46,173 nucleotides of DNA, from NCBI GenBank assembly GCA_015065805.1, contig SVPN01000014.1:1-46173 (forward strand), read 5' to 3'. The stretch is from Oscillospiraceae bacterium. Lineage in GTDB: Bacteria; Bacillota; Clostridia; Oscillospirales; Acutalibacteraceae. Positions 15,107 to 23,484 of the stretch are shown here, in pieces (the stretch's first letter is position 1; the number at the start of each line of letters is the position of its first letter). The position numbers and the translations under genes were made by a program. The notes under the pieces were generated by a model. It was given only the letters and a program-made list of their open reading frames with translations, did no database searches and was not told the DNA's origin.

Positions 15107-15229
15107 CCTCTTGCACATCGGCTCACCTTTGTTTTTTTGCAAAGCATAGTGGGAATCCGTCACCGCATACCCAACCGAATCGGTTCCGACGTCCAAACCT
15201 AAAAAATACGGAGAATACGTTTTTTTCAT
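15101..15229 (-). pseudogene. cas9: Cas9 amino-terminal remnant (42 codons, RuvC-I motif)
   Basis: From ATG 15229 the frame reads MKKTYSPYFLGLDVGTDSVG and continues YAVTDSHYALQKNKGEPM before leaving the Cas9 pattern. This is the Cas9 N terminus: RuvC-I motif GLDVGTDSVGYAV with catalytic Asp13 (equivalent to Asp10 of S. pyogenes Cas9) and the GEPM segment that in Clostridial Cas9 proteins is normally followed by WG. After codon 38 only CKRV follows, and the TGA stop (15101-15103) lies inside the CRISPR repeat. A full Cas9 has 1,000-1,400 residues, so over 95% is missing. A GGGGCGG ribosome site precedes the ATG. Layout relative to the tracrRNA and repeat fits a type II-A locus in which cas9 body, cas1, cas2, csn2 and array were deleted. 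Confidence 0.85.
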
Positions 15230-15230
15230 C

Positions 15231-15259
15231 TTGACATCCCGCCCCTTTGGTGATATGAT
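15231..15259 (+). promoter_or_regulatory. Promoter of the tracrRNA
   Basis: TTGACA (15231-15236), 17 bp, TATGAT (15254-15259) with TG one base ahead (extended -10). It starts two bases from the divergent cas9 start codon and predicts transcription from about 15266. Confidence 0.8.
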
Positions 15260-15265
15260 AACAAT

Positions 15266-15383
15266 GTCGATAGTCCTCTATCGAATTACACTACGAGTTC
15301 AAATAAAAATCTTTTCAAATCGTCGGTTTATCCGACCTCACAGTGTGTGAGCTCAAAGACTCCGAATGATCGGGGTCTTTTTT
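15266..15383 (+). ncRNA. tracrRNA of a type II CRISPR-Cas system
   Basis: About 118 nt from the predicted start to the end of the T run. The 5' part (about 15270-15302) is an anti-repeat complementary to the 36-bp repeat: an 11-bp upper helix, a mid helix, CACUAC pairing, a bulge GAGU, then UCAAAU for the lower stem, the architecture Cas9 requires. Downstream are AAUAAAAAUC-type single-stranded RNA, a nexus-like hairpin (GTCGG 15322-15326 / CCGAC 15332-15336), a second hairpin (CTCACA 15337-15342 / TGTGAG 15346-15351) and the terminator hairpin (AAAGACTCCG 15355-15364 / CGGGGTCTTT 15371-15380) with T6. Promoter, anti-repeat and hairpins all appear intact although cas9 is gone. Identified by structure, not by database search. 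Confidence 0.85.
15355..15383 (+). terminator. Terminator hairpin of the tracrRNA
   Basis: Stem AAAGACTCCG / CGGGGTCTTT around AATGAT, followed by a T run to 15383. Confidence 0.85.
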
Positions 15384-15490
15384 ATTAGTATATCTCTTCC
15401 AACCGATCTTTTCAATAAGACATTTCAAATTGCTTTTAAGGTGTCGCATTTCTGCACACCTCGGTACTCGCCGCTGCTTTGCACGGCCGT

Positions 15491-15508
15491 GGTGTATACG
15501 AACTCCGA
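15491..15508 (+). repeat. 18-bp direct repeat, right copy
   Basis: Identical to 14952-14969. It ends four bases before the ribosome site of the cysteine-cluster protein. Between 15384 and 15490 I see no gene or RNA structure. Confidence 0.7.
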
Positions 15509-15522
15509 AAGAGGTGAGCGGT

Positions 15523-16002
15523 ATGCGACAGACGGATTATCCGACACTTTATCAGACGATCAATGCCCTTTTACGCGATCTCACGCCGCTGACCGTGGAC
15601 TGCGGGGTGCTGTGCGGCGGTGCGTGCTGTAAAGGCGATGACAAAACAGGAATGCGGCTGTTTCCCCACGAGGAAACCACGTTGCCCGTCATCGAAGAAA
15701 ACGGCGTGCGCCTTGCGGTGTGCAACGGTACCTGTGACCGTGAAACACGCCCGCTTGCCTGCCGCATCTTTCCGTTCTTTCCGACGGTTGACGAGGACGG
15801 CGAGATCTTTGTCGAAGCCGATGACCGCGCACGGCGACTGTGCCCGCTCATTGTCCACAGTGACGAGCTGAAATTTGATCCGCGCTTTTTCAAGGCGCTC
15901 AAAAAGGTCGGCAAGCTGCTTGTCAAGGACCCCGAATGCCGTGCTTTTCTGGAAGAAACCACTGCCGAAATCGACACCTACCGTGCGTTTTTGGGAGAAT
16001 AA
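15523..16002 (+). CDS. YkgJ-like cysteine-cluster protein
   Basis: A 159-residue soluble protein starting at ATG 15523 with GAGGTGAGCGG upstream. It has a set of conserved cysteines: VDCGVLCGGACCKGDD (about residues 24-39), CNGTC, a CRIFPF segment and RRLCPLI. This pattern, with RIFPF, is that of the YkgJ/Fe-S-oxidoreductase-like cysteine-cluster family, thought to bind zinc or an iron-sulfur cluster; the function of the family is not settled. The cysteine-poor C-terminal third is helical. It is followed 12 bp later by a small cysteine-containing protein, likely in one operon. Confidence 0.8.
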   Translation: MRQTDYPTLYQTINALLRDLTPLTVDCGVLCGGACCKGDDKTGMRLFPHEETTLPVIEENGVRLAVCNGTCDRETRPLACRIFPFFPTVDEDGEIFVEADDRARRLCPLIVHSDELKFDPRFFKALKKVGKLLVKDPECRAFLEETTAEIDTYRAFLGE

Positions 16003-16014
16003 GGAGAATGCTGT

Positions 16015-16185
16015 ATGTCACGATGCGAATATTGCGCCTACTACACCTACGATGAATACGAGGACTGGTATGTGTGCGAAATGGATCTGGATGAAGATGA
16101 AATGGTGCGCTTTCTGAGCGGACACACCAAAGAATGTCCGTATTTCCGCGACGGCGACGAATACGCCATCGCCCGCAAGCAATAA
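16015..16185 (+). CDS. Small DUF6472-like protein with a CxxC pair
   Basis: A 56-residue protein: MSRCEYCAYYTYDEYEDWYV followed by CEMDLDEDEMVRFLSG and a CPYFRDGDEY segment. AAGGAG lies eight or nine bases upstream. Four cysteines (CEYC, VCEM, ECPY) could bind one metal ion. This is the layout of the small Clostridial family I know as DUF6472; its role is unknown. It sits 12 bp after the cysteine-cluster protein and is followed by a terminator, so the two form an operon. Confidence 0.8.
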   Translation: MSRCEYCAYYTYDEYEDWYVCEMDLDEDEMVRFLSGHTKECPYFRDGDEYAIARKQ

Positions 16186-16195
16186 ATACGCAAAA

Positions 16196-16229
16196 CGGTG
16201 GGATCCCGAAAGGAATCCCACCGCTTTTT
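16196..16229 (+). terminator. Terminator after the cysteine-protein operon
   Basis: CGGTGGGAT (16196-16204) and ATCCCACCG (16215-16223) then CTTTTTATT. It can also stop the convergent dockerin gene. Confidence 0.85.
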
Positions 16230-16243
16230 ATTGTCTCTTACCG

Positions 16244-19200
16244 TTAATTGACCATCTTGTCAAGGAAGATGCGGGTATCGATCGTGTTGATCTTGCCATC
16301 GCCGTTGGCATCACCGATAAGGATCTGCTCGTCGGTGTAGTCCACTGCCTTGACATTGTACTTGAGCAGGCTGCGCAGGTCATCCGAGCTGAGCACGTCG
16401 TCGCCCGTCACATCACCCTTGCACATCACAAGCGCATCACCATTGTACAGCTCGCCCGTGCCGATGTACTTGACGGTGCCGTTGGTCAACTCAGCAGCGG
16501 TGTAGGTGTTGACACCTGTCAGCACAACCCACAGCTCAGCGGCTTGCGTTTCGATGCCCACTGCCGAGCCGGCGTTGAGCGTGACATCGGCGAGTTCTAT
16601 GCAACTGACGTTATTGTCGGTGTACACTGTGACCGTCTGTGCAAGCTCGCCCGACAGCTTAGTGTCGTTTTCGGTAACGTATATCGTATCCGTGCTCGAC
16701 ACATACTTGGCAGCGCCGTCAACCGTCAGCGTAAAGGCATCTTTCGATTCTTCGCGCTCCTGACGACCCACATCATGCGAATTGCTGCGGATCTTCAAGA
16801 TATAGTTCACGTCGTTCGTCAACGCGTTTTTCGGATTGGTACCGAGGCTGTCGGCAAGCGTTTGGATCGCATTGATCGCGGTCAGCGTCTGCGCAGATTC
16901 GACACCGTTGAGACGGATCGCCAGATCGGCATTGTTGATCGCCGCAAGAAGCGTATCGTAGTTCGTTTGATTGACCGCGCTCAATTCCAGCATTTTTGCC
17001 GCTCTGGCAGTCATCGTCTTCGTCAGATAAACACGCACCGCTCTCGCCGCATTGCCCGTCGGCGTCACAGCAGGTTCGCTCCAGATGGTGTCCGCGTAAT
17101 GCTCGATCACACCGAAGTGTGCCACACCGTCCGCGCCCGCTTGACGAATCTGACGGATCCAATCCAATTCGAGTTCTTCGTTTTGGTATCCCACAGACAA
17201 GCCCGTACTCACAAAGCGTTCGCTGTTTTGCTCCACCAACGTCGGTGTCACATAACCGGGGATGTGATAACCGTACGCCATCGGATAAATGTTATCGATG
17301 TAACCGTTGCCGAGCCATACGCTTACGTCTTGCAGGTCGCTTCTGAGTGCCGATCCGGGATCGGGTTGCGGCGACGTGGTCAAGCAGGCTTCGGGATATT
17401 TCGTGTCGAGCAGGTTACGCATCTCACCGATAAGGCTGGTGATGTAATCAGCGCGGAATTGCACCCAGTCTGCATTCTTCCAATTTTCCGTCAGCGTCAG
17501 GTCGGTGTCCTTGTAAGCTGTATACTTCTTTTTGAACGCTGCCACGGTATCGGAGTCATAACCGAATTCATGGATACCGTCGTTGGGATGGCGGAAATAG
17601 TCAAGCTGGAAGCTGTAGGGATCGTAGTTCGCGCACACGTAATCCAGCAGGTTCAACAAGAGTTGACGTACACCGGTGTTGCCGGGGTTGAGCCAGAAAC
17701 GCGTGAGCTTCTTATCGACCGAACCGGAACGGTAGGTGCCGTCGTGTGCCACGTTCAACCAGTTATAATACTTCGAAGAGCTACCGTTCTTTTTGATGTC
17801 ATTTTCAATAGTATAGCCGATACCGTACGTATGGAAATCGTCGCTGTTCGACACGTTATGGCGTTCATAACCGACATACAGCACCTGCCACCAAACGTGA
17901 CATTCGATGTCGTACTCCTCGCAGATCTCGATCGTGCGTTTCAACATATCATACGGCTCGGTGAGCTTGCTGTTCAGACCGTAAAGATCCGACGAGCCGC
18001 ATTTCACATTTGTCGGCACCAAATAGGGGTTTTGGCTGAACCAAAGGCCGTTGTAGCCTGCCGTGGAAGGAACGGGGAAAATCGTGCAGGAATTGTAGAA
18101 CGCTTCGACAAAGAGCTGGTTGTAGCCGAGCTGCTTAAAGTTCTTCACATTCGCTTCGATATGTGCGTCAAGCTCTTCTGCCGACAGTTGCTCACGCGTG
18201 TTTTCCAGCGGACGCCACCACAAGGCACGCATTTCCACGTCGCGCTTTTCAAGCTCAAGATCGCGCATTTCTTCGTAATTCTGATAAAGCGTTGCCATAT
18301 ACGGTTCCATTTCTTCGATCGTGGTCATCGATTGCACCGCATCGGCGATCGCCGCAATGTTGTTATACAGCTCTTGCAAGCGCGCCGTATTGACAAGTTC
18401 AAACTTCGTCTTGGCATCGTTCAAAATCGTTGCCGCCGAATAGTCATAGGTCTCGGTCACGGTGGCATCGGTCGTACCCGCCATCAGGCGCGCGGCACGC
18501 TTTGCCGCCGCCACGTCATAGCGAAAGTAGATGTCATTGTTGCCCATGTTCACAATGGCGCCGGGAGCGGCAAACTCTTTGAACAACATCGCCGCATTGC
18601 AAGACAGTTCACCGCTGTCCGTAATCGGAGTGCCGCTGAGCACGATACCGAAATAGCCCGTGGGAATCTCGATTTCTTTACCGCCCAATTTCACCACGTA
18701 TCCGAGGTGGTTTGCCACGCCGTCGTTGCCCGTGCCCGTCGCTTTGCAAAGCACGGTGGTGGTCCACTGCGTCGCTTTAGTGGGCGTTTTACCGCCTTCC
18801 ACGATTTCAAGTGCCTGCGATTTGCCGATTTTAAACGCGGCAGATGCATCGGTAAACTTGGAGTCAGCGGTGGTTTTGTAAACGTAATAAACGCCGCCGG
18901 AAAGTCGGATATAGTCGCCGACCTGCACATTCTTCTTCAGATTCTGATGATACGTATCAAAGCCGGACAACACGTAGCCGCCTTCGGGGATCTTCATATT
19001 GCCCGCCGACGACACTTCGGTAACAATGCCGTATTGGTTGACCGCTACCTCGTAGCCGTACGCGTTGGTGCAGGTGTAACCCGCGCCGTAGGCATCATAC
19101 AGCTTTTTGCACCACTCATAGCTATACAACCAGCTGGCTTCGGAGTTGCGCAGGTCAAATCCGCTCTCAAATTTAATGAGCGTGTTTTCACCGCGGTTTT

Positions 19201-19360
19201 TGTTGACGCCGGTAATGGCATCACCCACGATGTACTTATGACCCTCATAGCTCTCCGTCAGCGTGATGTCCGCCGCCGAAGCCGTCAGCGACATCATCGG
19301 CAACGCGCCGCACAGAATGCACAGCGCCGCGAACAATGCCACGAGCTTGTTCATCTTCAT
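16244..19360 (-). CDS. Secreted GHL10-like glycoside hydrolase with C-terminal dockerin
   Basis: A 1038-residue protein starting at ATG 19360 (GGGAGG upstream; the in-frame ATG at 19384 has none). Signal peptide 1 to about 31 (cleavage after TASAA). Residues about 31-290 form an unrecognised N-terminal region. About 365-720 are a GHL10-like (DUF187/YddW) TIM-barrel: MRALWWRP, GYNQLFVEAFYNS, ECHVWWQ, FWLNPGN and LDYFRHP; then a helical FIVAR-like stretch and a beta region. The last 60 residues are a type I dockerin with two calcium loops, DVTGDDVLSSDD and DANGDGKINTID. The dockerin should plug the enzyme into a cohesin on a scaffoldin or cell surface; a cohesin-like protein is encoded at the right end of the window. 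Substrate unknown, GHL10 enzymes may act on peptidoglycan or other glycans. Confidence 0.85.
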   Translation of the reverse strand: MKMNKLVALFAALCILCGALPMMSLTASAADITLTESYEGHKYIVGDAITGVNKNRGENTLIKFESGFDLRNSEASWLYSYEWCKKLYDAYGAGYTCTNAYGYEVAVNQYGIVTEVSSAGNMKIPEGGYVLSGFDTYHQNLKKNVQVGDYIRLSGGVYYVYKTTADSKFTDASAAFKIGKSQALEIVEGGKTPTKATQWTTTVLCKATGTGNDGVANHLGYVVKLGGKEIEIPTGYFGIVLSGTPITDSGELSCNAAMLFKEFAAPGAIVNMGNNDIYFRYDVAAAKRAARLMAGTTDATVTETYDYSAATILNDAKTKFELVNTARLQELYNNIAAIADAVQSMTTIEEMEPYMATLYQNYEEMRDLELEKRDVEMRALWWRPLENTREQLSAEELDAHIEANVKNFKQLGYNQLFVEAFYNSCTIFPVPSTAGYNGLWFSQNPYLVPTNVKCGSSDLYGLNSKLTEPYDMLKRTIEICEEYDIECHVWWQVLYVGYERHNVSNSDDFHTYGIGYTIENDIKKNGSSSKYYNWLNVAHDGTYRSGSVDKKLTRFWLNPGNTGVRQLLLNLLDYVCANYDPYSFQLDYFRHPNDGIHEFGYDSDTVAAFKKKYTAYKDTDLTLTENWKNADWVQFRADYITSLIGEMRNLLDTKYPEACLTTSPQPDPGSALRSDLQDVSVWLGNGYIDNIYPMAYGYHIPGYVTPTLVEQNSERFVSTGLSVGYQNEELELDWIRQIRQAGADGVAHFGVIEHYADTIWSEPAVTPTGNAARAVRVYLTKTMTARAAKMLELSAVNQTNYDTLLAAINNADLAIRLNGVESAQTLTAINAIQTLADSLGTNPKNALTNDVNYILKIRSNSHDVGRQEREESKDAFTLTVDGAAKYVSSTDTIYVTENDTKLSGELAQTVTVYTDNNVSCIELADVTLNAGSAVGIETQAAELWVVLTGVNTYTAAELTNGTVKYIGTGELYNGDALVMCKGDVTGDDVLSSDDLRSLLKYNVKAVDYTDEQILIGDANGDGKINTIDTRIFLDKMVN

Positions 19361-19404
19361 AGTTTTCTTCCTCCCTATACGCATAAGTATAGTTATACAA
19401 TATT

Positions 19405-19433
19405 AGTATACTATGCTACTCCCGATTTTGCAA
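19405..19433 (-). promoter_or_regulatory. Promoter of the dockerin enzyme
   Basis: Minus strand TTGCAA (19428-19433), 17 bp, TATACT (19405-19410), the same as the GH26-operon promoter. Confidence 0.65.
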
Positions 19434-19480
19434 GGGTAATCCCCAAATTTGTACAAATTCACAAAAGGCTCAATTTCCTC

Positions 19481-19510
19481 TTGCCATAGCGCATCGGTAT
19501 ATAGTATACT
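19481..19510 (+). promoter_or_regulatory. Promoter of galK-dacF
   Basis: TTGCCA (19481-19486), 18 bp, TATACT (19505-19510), about 60 bp before the galactokinase start. Confidence 0.65.
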
Positions 19511-19569
19511 ATACGAGATAGGCAATCAAAACCGTGCGGTGATCCCGCACTTGAAAGGTGGCACTTTTT

Positions 19570-20856
19570 ATGAACGCAACCGCTTTAAAATCAGCCGTGG
19601 CAAACGGCACCTATGACCGTCTGTTTGTAACCCTTTACGGGGAAGACCGGCTGGCAACGCAAAAAGCACGCTATGCCGAAGCGATCGACGGCTTTGTCGA
19701 GACCTTCGGTGACCGTGAAGACCTGCGCCTGTTCTCCGCTCCCGGCCGCACCGAGATCGGCGGCAACCACACCGACCATAACCACGGCCGCGTGCTGGCA
19801 GGCAGTGTCAATCTCGACGTGATCGCCGTTGTTGCACCCCGTGACGATACGACCGTGCAGGTGAAATCGGCAGGCTATCCGATGGACATCATCGACATCA
19901 CCGACCTGACCGTTCACGAGGAAGAAATCAACAGATCCGCTTCGCTCATTCGCGGCACGGTCGCGCGCTTTGCTCAGCGTGGCTACGGCATCGGCGGCTT
20001 TGATGCGTACACGACCTCCAATGTGCTCAAAGGCTCGGGTCTGTCCTCCTCGGCGGCGTTCGAGGTGCTTATCGGCACCATTCTCAACCATCTGTACGCC
20101 GATGCGGCGGTGTCCGCTGTGGAGATCGCGCAGATCGCACAGTTTGCCGAAAACCAATTCTTCGGTAAGCCCAGCGGCCTGATGGATCAGATGGCAAGCT
20201 CGGTCGGCGGCATCGTGACGATCGATTTTGCCGATACCGACAACCCTGTTATCGAGGCCGTGCCGTTTGACTTCGCGGCGTGCGGCTACAAGCTGTGCAT
20301 CGTCGATGTCGGCGGTGACCACGCCGACCTGACCCACGAATACGCCGCTGTCCCCGCCGAGATGAAGGCGATGGCCGCCGATCTGGGCCGTCCGTTCCTG
20401 CGCGGCGCGTATATGGAGCAGCTCATTGCCTCCATCCCCGACCTGCGCAAAAAGCACGGTGACCGCGCGGTGCTCCGTGCGTTCCACTTTCTCAAGGAAA
20501 ACGACCGTGTCACCGCCCAGGTGGCGGCACTCAAAGCGGGCGATTTCGACGAGTTCAAGCGTCTGATCATCGAATCGGGTCACTCGTCCTACGAATACCT
20601 GCAAAATGTCTACGCGGTGTGCGATGTGAAGGAACAGAGTATGTCGCTTGCTCTGTCGCTGGCACAGCATCTGCTTGACGGTTGCGGCGCGTGGCGTGTG
20701 CACGGCGGCGGCTTCGGCGGCACGACACAGAACTTCGTTCCCGCGGACAAGTTAGACAGCTTTATTGCCACGATGGAATTCGTGTTCGGCAAGGGTCACT
20801 GCCACGTGCTGAGCATCCGTCCCTACGGCGGCATCTGCCTTGATGCGATGCTGTAA
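19570..20856 (+). CDS. galK: Galactokinase
   Basis: A 428-residue GHMP kinase. The start is ATG 19570 with AAAGGTGG eight bases upstream; an in-frame GTG at 19558 lies in the ribosome site. The family motifs are the galactose-binding APGRTEIGGNHTDHNHG near residues 57-73, the ATP-binding GSGLSSSAAFEV near 155-166 and the C-terminal HGGGFGGT. Galactokinase makes galactose 1-phosphate, the first Leloir step. At 428 residues it is longer than the usual 380-390, with an N-terminal segment of about 50 residues ahead of the first motif, typical of Clostridial galactokinases. No galT or galE is adjacent; it instead shares a transcript with a D-Ala-D-Ala carboxypeptidase 12 bp downstream. Confidence 0.9.
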   Translation: MNATALKSAVANGTYDRLFVTLYGEDRLATQKARYAEAIDGFVETFGDREDLRLFSAPGRTEIGGNHTDHNHGRVLAGSVNLDVIAVVAPRDDTTVQVKSAGYPMDIIDITDLTVHEEEINRSASLIRGTVARFAQRGYGIGGFDAYTTSNVLKGSGLSSSAAFEVLIGTILNHLYADAAVSAVEIAQIAQFAENQFFGKPSGLMDQMASSVGGIVTIDFADTDNPVIEAVPFDFAACGYKLCIVDVGGDHADLTHEYAAVPAEMKAMAADLGRPFLRGAYMEQLIASIPDLRKKHGDRAVLRAFHFLKENDRVTAQVAALKAGDFDEFKRLIIESGHSSYEYLQNVYAVCDVKEQSMSLALSLAQHLLDGCGAWRVHGGGFGGTTQNFVPADKLDSFIATMEFVFGKGHCHVLSIRPYGGICLDAML

Positions 20857-20868
20857 CAGGTGACCGCT

Positions 20869-22254
20869 ATGAAGAGACTTATCGTATCCCTTGTGCTGAC
20901 CGTCAGCCTGCTGATCGGCAGCATCCTCCCCGTTGCGGCGTTCACGCCGACCGATGTGAATGTCTCCGCCGAAGCGGCATTGCTTGCCGATCTCGGCCGC
21001 GACACTGTGGTGTTTGAGAAAAACGCCGACGCGAAAATGTATCCCGCGTCGCTGACGAAAATTATGACGGCGGTCGTCGTGATGGACGAGTGCGCCGATC
21101 CCGCTTCCGTATCGGTCGAGGCAACCTTTGACGCACTTGATCCGCTGTACGGCACCGATTCGTCCATCTTCGGTCTGGAGATGGGCGAAGTGATGAACGC
21201 CTACGATCTGCTGGCGCTGATGATGATCCAGTCGGCAAACGATGCCGCCAATGTGCTTGCTTACCATTTCGGCGGTGAGGATATCGACGCGTTCATCGCC
21301 AAGATGAATCAGAAGGCCGCCGACCTCGGGCTGACGAACACGCATTACGTCAATGCGCACGGTCTGCACGACAGCGATCACTACACCACCGCCCGCGATC
21401 TGTACACGCTCACCAAATATGCGCTTGAAAAACCGATGTTCCGCGACATCGTGACCTCGCTGTACTACGAAGCACCCGAAACCAACGTGCATTGGGAGCA
21501 GGTCGTGGAAACCACCGTGTTTTTGCAGGATCCCGACGAAGAAGAGTACTATTATGAATATGCCAAGGGTGTGAAGACCGGCTACACCGACCCCGCGGGC
21601 CGTTGCCTCGTTTCCACCGCCGAAAAGGACGGCACCACCTATCTGTGCGTGTTGCTCAAGTGCCCCGTGGAGGATGCGGACGGCAACTATGTTCGTGAGG
21701 AATTCGGCGTTTCCAAGGGCTTGTATGAATGGGCGTTCAACACGCTCGAATACCGCGCCGTCAATGACACCGCAAGCACGGTCGGTCATCAGAACGTGCT
21801 GTACGGCAAGGACACTGAGCAGGTCGCCGTGCATCTGAACGGCACACTGGAAAGTATTGTTGAAAAGGCATACACGACCGATCAGGCACAGGTGCAGGTG
21901 ACCTTTGACGCCGAAGCGGTGGAAGCCCCCATCGTGAAAGGACAGAAGTTAGGCACCGCGACTGTCAGCGCTTACGGCAAGGAGATCGGCACAGTGGAGG
22001 TTGTCGCTGCGACCGATGTGCAAAAGGACGGCTGGAAGGTATTCGCCGCCGGGGTGAAGTCTTTTTTCTCCCTGACGATCGTGAAGGTCGTGTTGTGGAT
22101 CCTCGGCATACTCGTACTGTTGTTTATGCTGTTCGTGCTGTATTGCTTCTGGTGTCGCGCGCGTAACCGCCGTCGCCGCAAGCGTCGTGCCGAAGAGCGT
22201 CGCCGCCGCGCCGAACAGGCAAACCGTAACCCCTTTGATGTAGAAAACAAATAA
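20869..22254 (+). CDS. dacF: D-alanyl-D-alanine carboxypeptidase (penicillin-binding protein 5 type)
   Basis: A 461-residue protein starting at ATG 20869 (MKRLIVSLVL). Signal peptide 1 to about 25. The S11 peptidase motifs are SLTK (Ser61 nucleophile, Lys64), SAN and KTG (GVKTGYTD), so it removes the last D-Ala of peptidoglycan stems. A beta-rich C-terminal domain (about 300-390) is followed by one membrane helix (VVLWILGILVLLFMLFVLY) and a very basic cytoplasmic tail of arginines. The tail anchor is unusual compared with the amphipathic anchor of classic PBP5 but common in Clostridia. Downstream of galK on the same transcript, ended by a terminator. The choice of dacF versus other dac names is by resemblance. 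Confidence 0.85.
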   Translation: MKRLIVSLVLTVSLLIGSILPVAAFTPTDVNVSAEAALLADLGRDTVVFEKNADAKMYPASLTKIMTAVVVMDECADPASVSVEATFDALDPLYGTDSSIFGLEMGEVMNAYDLLALMMIQSANDAANVLAYHFGGEDIDAFIAKMNQKAADLGLTNTHYVNAHGLHDSDHYTTARDLYTLTKYALEKPMFRDIVTSLYYEAPETNVHWEQVVETTVFLQDPDEEEYYYEYAKGVKTGYTDPAGRCLVSTAEKDGTTYLCVLLKCPVEDADGNYVREEFGVSKGLYEWAFNTLEYRAVNDTASTVGHQNVLYGKDTEQVAVHLNGTLESIVEKAYTTDQAQVQVTFDAEAVEAPIVKGQKLGTATVSAYGKEIGTVEVVAATDVQKDGWKVFAAGVKSFFSLTIVKVVLWILGILVLLFMLFVLYCFWCRARNRRRRKRRAEERRRRAEQANRNPFDVENK

Positions 22255-22280
22255 GGGTTTTGATAACAAACCACGCAATC

Positions 22281-22316
22281 AAAAAAACGGCTGTCACGCG
22301 ACAGCCGTTTTTATTT
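22281..22316 (+). terminator. Terminator between dacF and ispDF
   Basis: AAAACGGCTGTC (22284-22295) and GACAGCCGTTTT (22300-22311), T-rich on both ends; usable from both directions. Confidence 0.9.
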
Positions 22317-23467
22317 TATTCCAATATACAAACCGCATGGGCGGCGATGCCTTCCAGAGCTCCTGTGAAGCCGAGTCCCTCCTCGGTGGTCGCTTTCAGA
22401 TTGACACGCGAGACATCGATCTCACACGCATCCGCGATCACCGTGCGCATCGTATCGATATGCGGGCGAAGCTTCGGCTTTTGCGCGAGCACCGTCGCGT
22501 CGATATTACCAACCGTGTAGCCCGCTTCGTGAATACGGGCGATCACCTCGCGCAAAAGGGCAATACTGTCAGCACCCTTGAAGCGTTCGTCCGTATCGGG
22601 GAACAGCTTGCCGATGTCACCCATCGCCGCCGCGCCTAAAAGGGCATCCATAATCGCGTGGGTCAGCACATCCGCATCCGAATGCCCGAGGAGTCCCAGC
22701 TCAAACGGGATCTCCACGCCGCCGATGATGCATTTTCGTCCTTCTACCAGTCGGTGAACATCATAACCGTGTCCGATGTGCATACCGCCCACTCCTCTCT
22801 TTTGCAAAAACGCCGTTGCCACGGCAATATCCTCCGGGGTCGTGATCTTGATGTTTTCATAAGAGGCTTCGCAAAGCGTCACCTTCGCCCCGATATACTC
22901 GACAAGCTGACAGTCGTCTGTCAGGTCAAGTCCTGCCGCCGCGACCGCCTCCATCGCCTGCCTGTACAGCGGCAGAGAGAACACCTGCGGTGTCTGCACC
23001 TGCCACAACGAGGCGCGGTCGGGTGTGGCGACAACGATGCCGTCGGCATCGGTCTGCTTGATGGTATCCTTTACCCGTACCGCCGCCGATGCCGCTCCTG
23101 TTTCCTGCGCGACGGCGATCACGCGATCGATCTCCTCGGGCGTGATCAGCGGTCGCGCACCGTCGGCAATCGCCACCACCGTCGTTTCGGCAGGCACCGC
23201 CGCGATGCCGTTTGCCACCGAGCGCTGGCGCGTGTCCCCGCCCGTCACAAATACACACGGCTTGGATAAGCGTTCCCCGAGCGGCGCGAATACAGGAATA
23301 TCCTGCTCACGTGTCACCACAACGATCGCTTTGACGGCAGAGCGGTCAAATACCTTAAGCGTATGCGCTAAAACGGGTTCTCCGCAAAGCGGAATCAACA
23401 ATTTGGGTTGTCCCATACGGGTGGAGCTTCCCGCCGCCACGATGACGGCCGTTACAAATTCGGACAT
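22316..23467 (-). CDS. ispDF: Bifunctional IspD/IspF enzyme of the MEP isoprenoid pathway
   Basis: A 383-residue fusion. Residues about 1-225 are IspD (2-C-methyl-D-erythritol 4-phosphate cytidylyltransferase): [17 protein letters not shown] at the N terminus, [17 protein letters not shown] and DDCQLVEY. Residues about 228-383 are IspF (2-C-methyl-D-erythritol 2,4-cyclodiphosphate synthase): [11 protein letters not shown], the metal ligands in [30 protein letters not shown] and the C-terminal [19 protein letters not shown]. It carries out two non-consecutive steps of isoprenoid synthesis; the fusion is known in alpha- and epsilon-proteobacteria and in some Clostridia. Ribosome site AGAGGGA before the ATG at 23467. 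Active sites of both halves look complete. Confidence 0.95.
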   Translation of the reverse strand: MSEFVTAVIVAAGSSTRMGQPKLLIPLCGEPVLAHTLKVFDRSAVKAIVVVTREQDIPVFAPLGERLSKPCVFVTGGDTRQRSVANGIAAVPAETTVVAIADGARPLITPEEIDRVIAVAQETGAASAAVRVKDTIKQTDADGIVVATPDRASLWQVQTPQVFSLPLYRQAMEAVAAAGLDLTDDCQLVEYIGAKVTLCEASYENIKITTPEDIAVATAFLQKRGVGGMHIGHGYDVHRLVEGRKCIIGGVEIPFELGLLGHSDADVLTHAIMDALLGAAAMGDIGKLFPDTDERFKGADSIALLREVIARIHEAGYTVGNIDATVLAQKPKLRPHIDTMRTVIADACEIDVSRVNLKATTEEGLGFTGALEGIAAHAVCILE

Positions 23468-23484
23468 TGTTATCCCTCTTTTTC

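Noticed and set aside
14953-15234. Plus-strand 93-codon frame across the CRISPR relic
   Set aside because: It is antisense to the Cas9 remnant and the repeat and has no ribosome site.
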